Source of the DNA: Stentor coeruleus
Lineage: Eukaryota > Ciliophora > Heterotrichea > Heterotrichida > Stentoridae
DNA: 24,747 nucleotides
NCBI GenBank assembly: GCA_001970955.1
Contig: MPUH01001072.1
Span: 1 to 24,747 of the forward strand
Reading direction: 5' to 3'
In this document: positions 8,732-17,283 of the stretch, in pieces
Numbering within the stretch: the stretch's first letter is position 1
How the letters are laid out: every line of letters begins with the position of its first letter
Translations under genes and position numbers: made by a program
Notes under the pieces: model-generated
The model's input: only the letters and a program-made list of their open reading frames with translations
What the model was told of the DNA's origin: nothing
Database searches by the model: none

Positions 8732-9568
8732 TTAAGTAATTATGCAGTTCTTGCACTGTCCTCCATCCCTAGTATGGACACTTTTTTTAACCGCTCTCTT
8801 AGCAGGGTCATCAACAGAAACGCTATACCCAGCCATGACCGTGTTATATTTAACTTCATCCGAGTTTTCTGTTTGATTAAGCCGTGTTTCTCTTGTCCTA
8901 CTATCCCTAACCTGTGGAGTACCTAAGCTCTCAATTTCATCAATAACAACAGAAACACTTCTTTTACTAACATAAGCAAGCATAATCCCACCAAGACATG
9001 CTCTTTTTCCATGAACAATACTAGCTCGACTCTGACTAAATTTAATTCCTGAAGTCTGTAAAAAGCTTAAAACTGACTCAGAAGTTTGCAACCGACCATT
9101 TGAATCAAGAATGTTAAAAGCTAAGTAGTTTATCTGCACAGCTTGTTGATAAAAAGTTTCTCGCTTTAAAAACTCTTCTTTCGTCATGACAAGTTCGTTA
9201 TTAAAAGGTAGATATGCCCTTTCAGCTTTAGAAATCAAAGGAGGTGTACCACTTATTAATTGGATAAGATTTGTTGCGTATACAGACCTTGGCATGATTC
9301 TAACCTCAGCAAAACCAGCAGCACGCAAAGCCCAGTATGCTTTTGAAGCTGAGAATAAGTCGCCGGAATCGTAGCAGGCTAAAATTTTGTCTCCAGGTAT
9401 TTCAAGTGAACACACTGTATTGACGAATTTCGCAGTCATATCATCTACAACGAGCCAATGACTTCCTGAATAATATTCTTCTGGAGGACTAAGATGAGGT
9501 GAGCAATAGATCATATAAACTTCTTGAGCCTTCTCATGAATTTCTTCTATTGTGATAAAAGGGTTCAT
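8732..9568 (-). CDS. Rhodanese/mercaptopyruvate-sulfurtransferase-like protein, catalytic Cys lost, C-terminal CaaX
   Basis: Two rhodanese-like halves can be seen in 278 residues. In the first (about 35-95), GDKILACYDSGDLFSASKAY plus WALRAAG matches the TST/MPST pattern vvvYDxxGxFSAxRaWWxLRxxG. In the second (about 165-216), SIVHGKRACLGGIMLAYV followed by VSVVIDEIESLG aligns with the catalytic loop and following helix (CGSGVTA...aLhLlG...vyDGSWsEW). The position of the sulfur-carrying Cys is occupied by His (about H186). The enzyme family transfers sulfur from mercaptopyruvate or thiosulfate; without the Cys this copy is probably inactive or altered. The tail after about 217 is polar, and the protein ends C-I-I-T, a good CaaX prenylation box, with another Cys three residues before it. 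Domain call firm; loss of activity and prenylation inferred. Confidence 0.8.
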   Translation of the reverse strand: MNPFITIEEIHEKAQEVYMIYCSPHLSPPEEYYSGSHWLVVDDMTAKFVNTVCSLEIPGDKILACYDSGDLFSASKAYWALRAAGFAEVRIMPRSVYATNLIQLISGTPPLISKAERAYLPFNNELVMTKEEFLKRETFYQQAVQINYLAFNILDSNGRLQTSESVLSFLQTSGIKFSQSRASIVHGKRACLGGIMLAYVSKRSVSVVIDEIESLGTPQVRDSRTRETRLNQTENSDEVKYNTVMAGYSVSVDDPAKRAVKKSVHTRDGGQCKNCIIT

Positions 9569-10200
9569 AAATATATTATTATAAAAATTATCACTTAGAA
9601 AGGTGGAATAGTAGGCTTGGAAAAATGTGGGTGAAAATTGTTTAGGAAAAAATTTAATAAGAAATTTTTGTAAAGGAGAGATTGAGGAATTTTAGGAATT
9701 GTGGAGATCAAGTTGCTTGGGATAGTTTTTTAATAGGAAATGAGGGAAAATGTTATAATTAGAAATACTAAAGGATAAAAACAAGTAAAAAATAATGTTT
9801 TTGGCAAAGGACAAAAGGTTTTGTTTGAAGAGACAAATAAATTTGAAGCTTTTTAGAAGTAAAAAAGTTTCGAATATGAGTTTACTAAAAGCTGTTATTT
9901 TTATAATCATTCCTATACAAGGCAGTTTCTAATAGTTACTTAAGTGATTAATAATTTATATCTACCAAAAATCATAAATAAATATTTTTTTGCAATCTCA
10001 ATAATCCCTTTTAATATACCAACATACTCATCTTACAATTATAATATCCACCTTTCAACATAAAAACTAATACAATTTTATCACAAGTCATAATATAACA
10101 TATCAATACCCATCCTATCAAATCTCATAAAACCCTACAAACTTCAATAAATCCCTTACAAAAGCTATCATTAATCCAAACCCATATTTATACCAAATAT
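9569..10200. promoter_or_regulatory. Divergent intergenic region (sulfurtransferase-like gene and coiled-coil gene)
   Basis: This region separates two divergent start codons, so both promoters must lie here. The + strand is G/A/T-rich up to about 9920 and turns A/C-rich from about 9940 to 10200. The switch presumably marks the boundary between the two transcription units. AT-rich TATA-like stretches (TATAATAATATATT on the minus strand, ATTTATACCAAATAT on the plus strand) abut the two start codons. I see no further gene; a 72-codon minus frame at 9692-9910 lacks family resemblance. Confidence 0.45.
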
Positions 10201-11415
10201 ATGTCCTACAGGAAAAACGATGAATGGGGACTGATCATCCAAAAGCAGATGGAAATGGCCGAAATACAACAAAACATAGAAAAACAAAGATACAAAGCTC
10301 AACAAGACGCTTACAAAAAAGAGCTTGATAACCTACTTAAAGTAAAAGCTCAACAAAAAGACCGACAAAGAGAAAACAAATTCAAAGAATCCCAAGACAT
10401 TTACAACCAACTCAAATACCAAGAAGAAGTCGAAAAAACCCGCAAAGCTCAAGTTTTTGAAAGCCAAAAAAAAATCGTTGAAGAAAACGCTAAACTCATC
10501 CAAATAACCAGTCAAGTCAAAGAAATAAAAAAACTCAACTCAATAACCGAAGAACAAAAAAACATCGAAAGAGAAAAAGAAAGAAACGCTGAAAACCTAG
10601 CAATAAAACAAATCCATAAAAAAGCTGTAGAAAACGCAATGTCAAATCAAATGAAAGTATTCCAAGAAAAAAAAGAACAAGAAAAAATCGTCGCAGCTGC
10701 TGAAAAGGAAATGGAAATGATCATGGCAATACAAGAAGAGCAGCGATTTATAAAACGAGATATGAACTATATAACCGATTTAAACAAAAGACAGCAAATT
10801 CTAAGCAAAAAAGAAGAAGCGTTTTCTAAAAACATAGGCCCGAAGATGATAGAAAAAGAACTCAACTATGCAAACTGGGTAGAACATGCAGCTGAAGTAA
10901 AAAAACAAGAGGAATTTCAAAGAAGATTGGATTTAGAAAGAAAACGTGATCAAGAAACAAAGCATGTTAGTGAGATTTTAAGACGTCAAGCTGAAGAACG
11001 GGAAATGCAGAAGTTTATATCACGTGAAAAATCTAGAGCTGAAGATGAGGAATTACAGAAACGTATTGAGTATAGTATGAGAGCAGAACAAGAAAGGTTT
11101 TTGAAAAAAAAGTATGATGTACTTTCTTATAGAGAAGAATTACTTAATCAAGCTGCTTTAGATAAAGAAAAAAAACAGAGTGAGTTTAAGCTTAGTGATA
11201 AAGAGAAAATGATTAATAAGAGCATATTGGAAAATGATAAGTCAAGTTTACAGAAAGGCGCTGAGAGAATGCTTAAATCAGTTGAGGTTAGTAAGAATAT
11301 GTTGAAACCAAGTGGAGAATATTCTCCTTCGTTGAGAAATACTACTTTACAAATGGATTATGCTATGCCTTTAGGGAAAGATATTGGAATGAATAAAAGA
11401 CATTCGATTTTTTAA
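10201..11415 (+). CDS. Long coiled-coil protein, family not recognised
   Basis: The 404-residue product is almost entirely charged, Gln/Glu/Lys-rich alpha-helix with heptad character from about residue 15 to 330. Segments such as EEQKNIEREKERNAENLAIK and RKRDQETKHVSEILRRQAEE are typical. The last 60 residues are less helical and Ser/Asn-rich (KSVEVSKNMLKPSGEYSPSL). The overall look is that of trichohyalin/TPH-type axonemal or basal-body coiled coils, and the next two genes are also cilium-related, but no diagnostic motif lets me name it. Composition changes markedly along the gene: the 5' half is C-rich and the 3' half is G/T-rich on the coding strand. No intron is needed. It converges on TTLL1 with only 99 bp between the stop codons. 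Confidence 0.8.
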   Translation: MSYRKNDEWGLIIQKQMEMAEIQQNIEKQRYKAQQDAYKKELDNLLKVKAQQKDRQRENKFKESQDIYNQLKYQEEVEKTRKAQVFESQKKIVEENAKLIQITSQVKEIKKLNSITEEQKNIEREKERNAENLAIKQIHKKAVENAMSNQMKVFQEKKEQEKIVAAAEKEMEMIMAIQEEQRFIKRDMNYITDLNKRQQILSKKEEAFSKNIGPKMIEKELNYANWVEHAAEVKKQEEFQRRLDLERKRDQETKHVSEILRRQAEEREMQKFISREKSRAEDEELQKRIEYSMRAEQERFLKKKYDVLSYREELLNQAALDKEKKQSEFKLSDKEKMINKSILENDKSSLQKGAERMLKSVEVSKNMLKPSGEYSPSLRNTTLQMDYAMPLGKDIGMNKRHSIF

Positions 11416-11514
11416 TACTGGATAGAATATATAATAATTTTAAATGAAAATTCAACTAAACTATATGAAACTTCATTAAAAATAAACTCAAAAAGTAAAA
11501 CTTTATCTTAAACC

Positions 11515-12756
11515 TCATTTCCATAACCCTCCTTTACCTTTCCTAACTGGCATCGGCACACGTTTCCCAGGTACTTTTTCAGGTTCTTTCACACTTTCAT
11601 CAATAAGTATATCAAAAAACCCTACACTCCTTTCCGTACAAGTATTCGCCCCATGTTTACCTTTATCTTCCATCCAATCAGATGGGACAACAATAGTAAA
11701 AATATCCCTTAACAACTGTGACTTCAAAACTCTATCTTTTTCACTTGTCGTTGTAAGACTAGGTGATGCATTAACTTCAAGTAACCAAGGTTTCAAATTA
11801 TTATCAATAAGAATATCATAACCATAACATTCAAAACAATGTCTATCATTAATCATAACACTTTGACATGCTTTTAAACTTTGAATAATAATATTGTTTA
11901 TATCAGCAAAGCATTTATCTGCTTGAGTTTTTCCTCTAGTGCTTTCAAGATAAAAACGTAAACTTTGCATACTCCATTTCCCTCCATGTTTATCATTATA
12001 CACATCTGAATGTTTTTGTATTGCTACATTAGTCAAATGAATAAACATATTGTCGATTTCAGAAATATCTGAAGTGTATTTTTCATTACAAAATCGACAG
12101 AAACCTTGACGGAACATATAAGCTTTTAATGGACGGAAACTTGTTACAAGGACATAAAGCCGCATGTCAAATTTTTTGCCTCCAATAAGAAGAGGGTTGT
12201 CAATGTATTTTGATATAACATATGCTTCTTTCATAGCTATAGATTGAAAAGGAAGTTTTGATGAAGTAGCCCATTTTTTGATTTGTGAGATTTTGTTCAC
12301 TAGAAAAATCCCTTTGCCTTGAGACTTGCCATTTGGTTTCATAATCCAAGTTGTGTTTGGGTTTCTTTTAAATTCTTCAACAAAAATCGAGTAATCGCCT
12401 GGAAGGTTGTATGTTTGAGGAATTATATCCAAATGTAAATAATTCCCATGCTCGTCTTTATCGGCAATAGGATTGTTTTCTTTTTCCATTTCCCTTCTGA
12501 ATCTTTTGATGTTTTTTGCCATAAGGTCTTTTCTTGTTAATTCATAATGATTTGGAAAGTGGTTTAGAAGTTGAAAGTCACCAAGTCGCTGACCTGTATC
12601 AGGGTTGAAAATTTGTTTTACAGTCCAGACACTTGCCCAAAAAATGTTCCAATCATCTTCTCCACTACAATGTTGCCATTGACGCTTTTCAAAATTCACT
12701 AGGATAACATATTTGTCGAAGTCTGATTTCCATTTGAGTTTTGGAGTTGGGTTCAT
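11515..12756 (-). CDS. TTLL1: Tubulin polyglutamylase catalytic subunit TTLL1
   Basis: The match to TTLL1 runs through almost the whole 413 residues. It includes VNFEKRQW, DWNIFWASVWTVK, LLNHFPNHYELTRKDLMAKN, TTWIMKPNGKSQGKGIFL, EAYVISKYIDNPLLIGGKKF, DMRLYVLV, HLTNVAIQKHS, CFECYGYDILID and KPWLLEVNASPSLT. These hold the ATP-grasp elements: K140 and the GKGIFL loop for nucleotide, R199 in DMRLYV, D314 in GYDILID, and E327/N329 in LEVN for metal. TTLL1 adds glutamates to tubulin tails as the catalytic part of a multi-subunit polyglutamylase, important in cilia. After about residue 365 the tail is specific to this protein. The stop is TGA, with TAA three codons later, so a fail-safe second stop is present. 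The start is well placed since the conserved domain begins at residue 6. Confidence 0.95.
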   Translation of the reverse strand: MNPTPKLKWKSDFDKYVILVNFEKRQWQHCSGEDDWNIFWASVWTVKQIFNPDTGQRLGDFQLLNHFPNHYELTRKDLMAKNIKRFRREMEKENNPIADKDEHGNYLHLDIIPQTYNLPGDYSIFVEEFKRNPNTTWIMKPNGKSQGKGIFLVNKISQIKKWATSSKLPFQSIAMKEAYVISKYIDNPLLIGGKKFDMRLYVLVTSFRPLKAYMFRQGFCRFCNEKYTSDISEIDNMFIHLTNVAIQKHSDVYNDKHGGKWSMQSLRFYLESTRGKTQADKCFADINNIIIQSLKACQSVMINDRHCFECYGYDILIDNNLKPWLLEVNASPSLTTTSEKDRVLKSQLLRDIFTIVVPSDWMEDKGKHGANTCTERSVGFFDILIDESVKEPEKVPGKRVPMPVRKGKGGLWK

Positions 12757-13409
12757 TTGATATTATTTTCAAAACATTATGAAATATGGTTTATGAGATG
12801 AGGATGTTTGTAGGAAATTTTTATGTGAGGATTGTTGGAAAAATTGAAGGTTTGGGAATTAAGGTAGGGAGGATTAGTTTTTTTATTGTTTGGTGGCTTT
12901 GGGAAATTTTGTTGGGAAATAGGTGGAAAGATCAGATTAAAATTAGGTTGTGTGAATAGTGATTTTGGTTAGGTGTAGAATATATAATTTTTTTTGGAGT
13001 TTATCAAAATTTAGTGTGGTGAGGGTTTAGTTGTTTTTGAATGGTTTAGATTGGATTTTATCAAAAATTTAGGTGGTGAGGGATTTAGTTGTTTTTGAAT
13101 GGTTTAGATTATTTTATTATGGTTATAAAATATGCATGCTTGATAATAAGGGTAAAATAGATAAAAAAAATTTATAACTACTCCAAGCCAAAACTAATAA
13201 CATGACAAAAAGCACACATCCCAAAAATATAAAAAATGTCAAACCAAAAGCCCTTATTAAACTAATTTACCCTAAAAATCCATCTAAAAGTATCATCCCT
13301 ATAAAAATCTAAAAGTATTTTCCATTAAAAATCATTTAACACCCTAAACCCAACCAAAAATTTTACATAAAAAATTCACTCCTATAACAAAAGTTCAATT
13401 ATTAAAAAC
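12757..13409. other. Intergenic region between TTLL1 and docking-complex-like gene
   Basis: No gene is supported. The + strand is strongly G/T-rich to about 13130 (5' flank of TTLL1) and switches to A/C-rich from about 13180 (3' flank of the next gene). The switch point is a plausible boundary between transcription units. The 57-bp tandem duplication at 13000-13112 lies just inside the G/T part. Confidence 0.5.
13000..13112. repeat. 57-bp imperfect tandem duplication
   Basis: The unit starting TTTATCAAAA at 13000 recurs at 13057. The two copies differ at a few positions (an extra A, and GTGTGG versus GGTGG), and share a long exact run ending TTTTTGAATGGTTTAGATT. There is no N between them and the copies have diverged, so this is a genuine, older duplication unlike those at 1458 and 5330. 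Confidence 0.85.
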
Positions 13410-14891
13410 TCACTTATGCTTACGACCATGCTCTTCAGGAGGCGGGTCAACATACGAGAGTTCCCCCAAATCAACTAAATCCGAAACTTTGCTTTTAATC
13501 CTATTATTATTCGGTATTTTCTCCACAATATTCTTCATAGTTTGTTTCCTAATAAAATTCTTTATAGTATTAGACCTTTCCAAATCTTTTCTAATCATAA
13601 TCACACTTTGATTAATCCCTTTCCTAATAGTCTCCATACATTCCTTACAATCCTTATCCAAAAGCGTCTCAGGACTCTTATCACAAAGTCTAGCAACTTT
13701 ATTAGTAAACCTTCCACACCATTCTTTTATCTTAGTTTTAATCAAAGCCAATTGTTTCATTTTAAAATTCTCTTCCACAACAACTTTCCTTATATTATGA
13801 AGTTCTATATTTCCCAACAAATCTTTTTTCCCATATTCTAAAGGTTCGATTTCATTAAGCCTATCTAATGAATTTTGCATATTTTCAATCTTATCTTTAT
13901 ACTCAGAAAGTTCAATTTTTTTTCTTTTAACTGAAGCTAAAAAATCAGCATAAATCTGTTCTTTAGTTAAATATTTTTCTACAAGTACAGGAACTTCCTG
14001 AATCCCTGTAGCGATTTTTATTCTAAAAAAAGCATCTTCATACCTTTTCCATTTAACCTGTTCTTTTTCAAATCTCATAGATGAAGCCATATACCACATA
14101 AAATGTAATAAAAACTTTTCACGCATTTCTTCAAGCTCCCGGCTTTGGTCTTCAATCATAACTTTTTCCATCATTTCTTTTTGCTTCATTTTATGAAAAA
14201 GCCGCTTTTCAGAAAGGTCTTTGCGTTTTTTCACATCTTTTTCGACCTTTTCAAGTTCTTTGGCTTTGCTTAGTTTTTCGAAAATCACAGACTCACGGAT
14301 TGATGAAAAGGCAATTGCCACATTAGTTTTTGTTTCTTTAGCTTTGATTGACTTTTTCCCTTCGATGCTAAGTTCGAAAGATTTATTATAGAGGGATTTT
14401 TCTAACTTACGATATTTCCTTTTAAGGAAAACTAGACTTGTTCTCATTCTATCGAGAACATGAAGATAGATTGTTTGATTATCAACTTCATTAGCTTGAT
14501 CATAGAGAACAAGTTCTATTTGAGATTCTATGAAAGCTACTTTTTCAGCAAGGACTTGAAAAACGTTTTTTCTTAATTCGACAACTTCGTCTATTTTCAA
14601 ACCTTCGCTTTTAAGTCTTGCAAGCCTAGCATCACCTCTTGTATAACTAAATCTTTCTCTATCCATAAGGGTTTTTAATGCACCCAATTGGGAAGAAACT
14701 TCAAAAGATTCTGATAGTTGAATTTTTTCTTGTGGGGTGTAAACGTAGGCTGTGTCTAAGAAAGAACCGGATTTACGGGAATGGATTATGTTGCGGATTT
14801 TACGGTCGGTAGCTTGGGCTATAAATGAAGAATTGGTTTTCTCCCAGGTGATTCTTGATTGTTTATATGATGTGTGTGACAGTTTTTCCAT
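13410..14891 (-). CDS. Coiled-coil protein resembling outer dynein arm docking complex subunits
   Basis: The 493-residue product is mainly coiled coil (about 95-350). The segment at 286-345 (DAFFRIKIATGIQEVPVLVE, then KYLTKEQIYADFL and a Ser/Lys-rich helix) resembles the motif F-x-I-K-E-A-T-G-v-x-d-v-x-e-v-x-x-K-F of the ODAD/CCDC63/CCDC114 docking-complex family. These proteins dock outer dynein arms on ciliary doublets. The rest is poorly conserved to my eye. The C-terminus is Pro/charged-rich (DPPPEEHGRKHK) and ends in TGA. The N-terminus follows a TTAACAAATAA leader. Its neighbour TTLL1 is also axonemal. Coding is certain; the family call rests mainly on one motif and it could belong to another coiled-coil ciliary family. 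Confidence 0.7.
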   Translation of the reverse strand: MEKLSHTSYKQSRITWEKTNSSFIAQATDRKIRNIIHSRKSGSFLDTAYVYTPQEKIQLSESFEVSSQLGALKTLMDRERFSYTRGDARLARLKSEGLKIDEVVELRKNVFQVLAEKVAFIESQIELVLYDQANEVDNQTIYLHVLDRMRTSLVFLKRKYRKLEKSLYNKSFELSIEGKKSIKAKETKTNVAIAFSSIRESVIFEKLSKAKELEKVEKDVKKRKDLSEKRLFHKMKQKEMMEKVMIEDQSRELEEMREKFLLHFMWYMASSMRFEKEQVKWKRYEDAFFRIKIATGIQEVPVLVEKYLTKEQIYADFLASVKRKKIELSEYKDKIENMQNSLDRLNEIEPLEYGKKDLLGNIELHNIRKVVVEENFKMKQLALIKTKIKEWCGRFTNKVARLCDKSPETLLDKDCKECMETIRKGINQSVIMIRKDLERSNTIKNFIRKQTMKNIVEKIPNNNRIKSKVSDLVDLGELSYVDPPPEEHGRKHK

Positions 14892-15484
14892 TTATTTGTT
14901 AAAAAATGCGTTTGCTGTTAAAAATTGTTGCGAGTTCGTTAGTTGTGGGTTTTGCATGGTAAAAAAAGTTTTTGGGTAAGATTTTTTGCATAAAAAATAT
15001 AGATTTAGGCTATTGGGAACTCTGATATTATATAAATATTTTAATTATCCAGTTTAAGTTAAGCATATTTATAGAAATTACCTAAAGCATAAACAACTAA
15101 TAATAAATAACAAAAAGTTAGCATGCACTCAATTAAGATATAAAATCATATATATTTAATTTATTCTACATTGTAATACAAAAAAATCAAATACAATATG
15201 GGATAAAGATATAGATTTCACATTAATATACTCTACTCAATACCATAATTTTGTATATAAAAAACCTACTCAGAATATCTTCATAAGCCACAATTCATTT
15301 TAAAACCTTATAAAAGCAAACAAAAACAGCCCTAAACCTTAATAATAATAATAACACCCACATCATTTAATAACTCATAATAATTCATATCCTCACACTT
15401 CCACACAAATCATATTAAAACTTGCTATTTAATTCACAAAATAAACATAAAATCCAAAAAATTATCTAAACAATATAATAAAAT
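14892..15484. other. Gene-free AT-rich stretch
   Basis: I see no gene. The left part holds the G/T-rich 5' flank of the docking-complex-like gene, and from about 15050 the + strand becomes A/C-rich. A short (TAA)n microsatellite is near 15340. The A/C-rich part would be the former 5' flank of the decayed C2 gene that follows. Confidence 0.5.
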
Positions 15485-16142
15485 ATAGCAGGAAAACTAA
15501 ACGTCAAGGTTTGTGCCGTACTGCAAAATCAAGCTTGAAAATACCATGAAACGTACCTCTGTTCACAATACCGCTGGTAAATTCCCTAGTTGGCGTGATG
15601 AACTGATTTTTGACAGACACTTTGAGAATGCAATAACTATAGAATGCTAGGATACAAACACTGTATCTAATGATGATCTTATAGATGAAATAACTATTCT
15701 ATTACAAGATACAATAGCAAAATTACATACTAATGATTGGTATCAACTATCTTATAAAGGTCGACCAGGGACAATAAGAGTTGAAATGGCATGGACTTCA
15801 GTGCAAATTAATATGAATAAGGCTTCACAGGTCATTTTGAATTCTATGCCTGGGTTTTTAAATAATAATTTCAGGAGACCTCAAGGACCACCTAAATATC
15901 AGAATTATCCATAGTATCCATCTCAGAATTATGGAAATATGCCTCCTGGATATGGAACTCTACCAGGACCTTATGGAGTACCACCATAAAGTTATCCTCA
16001 GTATCCATATGCGACTATGCCACCTGGATATCAACCATCTTATGTGACTATACCCCTTGGATATCCACCACAAGGGTCTTATTGGATGAAGGGCATATAT
16101 TATAGGATTATAAGGGCTAATTTAGTTTATATGATGTTTTAA
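15485..16142 (+). pseudogene. Decayed C2-domain protein gene with Pro/Gly/Tyr-rich tail
   Basis: Reading begins with ATA in place of a start codon, giving AGKLNVKVCAVLQNQ, a normal first C2 strand, then TGA (15536). After a frame change between about 15536 and 15550 the C2 domain continues (SVHNTAGKFPSWRDELIF, then AITIEC), meets TAG (15648), and goes on (DTNTVSNDDLIDEITILLQD, NDWYQLSYKG). A tail rich in Pro, Gly and Tyr follows (MPPGYGTLPGPYG, MPPGYQP), with TAG at 15912 and TAA at 15987, and a final TAA at 16140. About 20 residues seem deleted at the frame change. Lost start, frameshift and four stops make this a pseudogene. The two tail stops sit where Gln would be expected and the TAG at 15648 where Trp is common, so all point lesions could be simple transitions. 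Intact relatives bind phospholipids, often with calcium. Confidence 0.8.
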
Positions 16143-16752
16143 TAAATGATGATAAAAAAATTTATAGTAGTAAACACTAAGTTTATATAATAAATTATAT
16201 ATATCCTATTATTATATTTAAGCATAAGATTTTACAACCTTATTCAGTTTATTAAAAATAGGTTATGCCCATAGAATATATAATCAAATCTAAACCTTAG
16301 TATTTTAGTTTGTTCATATATAAGAGATTCTATATACAATATAATCTAGTTATAATTTTATATAAGACATAGCTAAATATGACATGCATGACCTGCATTA
16401 ACATAAAAAAACTATATTCTATTTTATATCACATATAAAAAGATTATTAATCTATTATAGTATCAATCATAACCCAAAAATAAAAAATTTTCACATCCAA
16501 CAGAAAATTCAAAAAACTAGAAATCCAATTATAGAAAACTTAAACAAAATATTTATATAAAATTCAAAAAACTCACATATATAAACTTATCAATACTTTA
16601 ATATCTCAAAAAATACTATTTTTCATCAATTCACAACTTCATCTCATCCTATGTCATAATCAAAAAACTATATCTTTTAATTACCTCCCACAAACACACC
16701 AAAACACATAAAAAAAATTTTATATTCTAAAACTTATTAAGCAAAACCTAAA
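16143..16752. other. Gene-free stretch between convergent C2 genes
   Basis: Very AT-rich. No coding sequence or clear structured element is visible. From about 16430 onward the + strand is A/C-rich, as in 3' flanks of other minus-strand genes. It separates the decayed C2 gene from the intact one. Confidence 0.5.
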
Positions 16753-17283
16753 TCAATTAAACTCCATACTCTCCTGTTTAATCTGAGGGTAAAAACTCGG
16801 TAGAGTATAAGTAAAATTTATAGGTATATCATAAGCATGAACATGAATAAACTCAGGTGGAGGGAGATTGTTTATTACATTATCATACCCAATTATCTCA
16901 TGTTTAATATTTTCAAATGCAAGACTTAGAGCTAAATGTATTGAAACTTTACCCATGTTCATTAGAAAAATCGTCTCTTCATATATACCTTTAGTGACAA
17001 TTGGGTGTATTGGAAGTATTATAGAACCTATTATATAGTCTTGTTGATATGGGTTTTTAGCAAAACATTGAATTTTTAAGGTCTCTTCTGTGGTTTTTAT
17101 AAAAATCATTTTGTCTTCCCATTTGATTAAATTGTCTTGGATTTGCTGGGAGGAAGTGGAGAATTTTTGATTTCCACAAGTGATTTTTATGTAGAATTTC
17201 GAAGTTTTGGATTTGGAATCAGGTAAAAGAAACTTACCTTTGATGGGTTTTATATAAAGTTTTCCTATTGGCTTGGTTTCCAT
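16753..17283 (-). CDS. Short single C2-domain protein
   Basis: The 176-residue protein consists of one C2 domain (about 6-125) and a short tail. It begins with the usual first strand (GKLYIKPIKGKFL), then SKFYIKITCGNQKFST, a central IKWEDKMIF (the conserved P-x-W-x-E/D-x-F/I strand) and the edge strand LKIQCFAKNPYQQDYIIGSI. The loop acidic residues that bind calcium are mostly absent: the loop before KFYIKI is Ser/Lys-rich and only one Asp remains in the second loop. I therefore infer a calcium-independent membrane or protein adaptor. The tail is Pro/Tyr-containing (LPPPEFIHVHAYD). A decayed relative lies convergently about 0.6 kb away. The stop is TGA. The leader before ATG is CATATAAATAGTAA. 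Confidence 0.8.
   Translation of the reverse strand: METKPIGKLYIKPIKGKFLLPDSKSKTSKFYIKITCGNQKFSTSSQQIQDNLIKWEDKMIFIKTTEETLKIQCFAKNPYQQDYIIGSIILPIHPIVTKGIYEETIFLMNMGKVSIHLALSLAFENIKHEIIGYDNVINNLPPPEFIHVHAYDIPINFTYTLPSFYPQIKQESMEFN

Noticed and set aside
15546..16142. Decayed C2 gene read as an intact gene with TAA/TAG = Gln.
   Set aside because: Neighbouring genes stop at TAA and TAG. The first TAG (15648) is not at a typical Gln position, and the lost start, the TGA and the frame change would remain.
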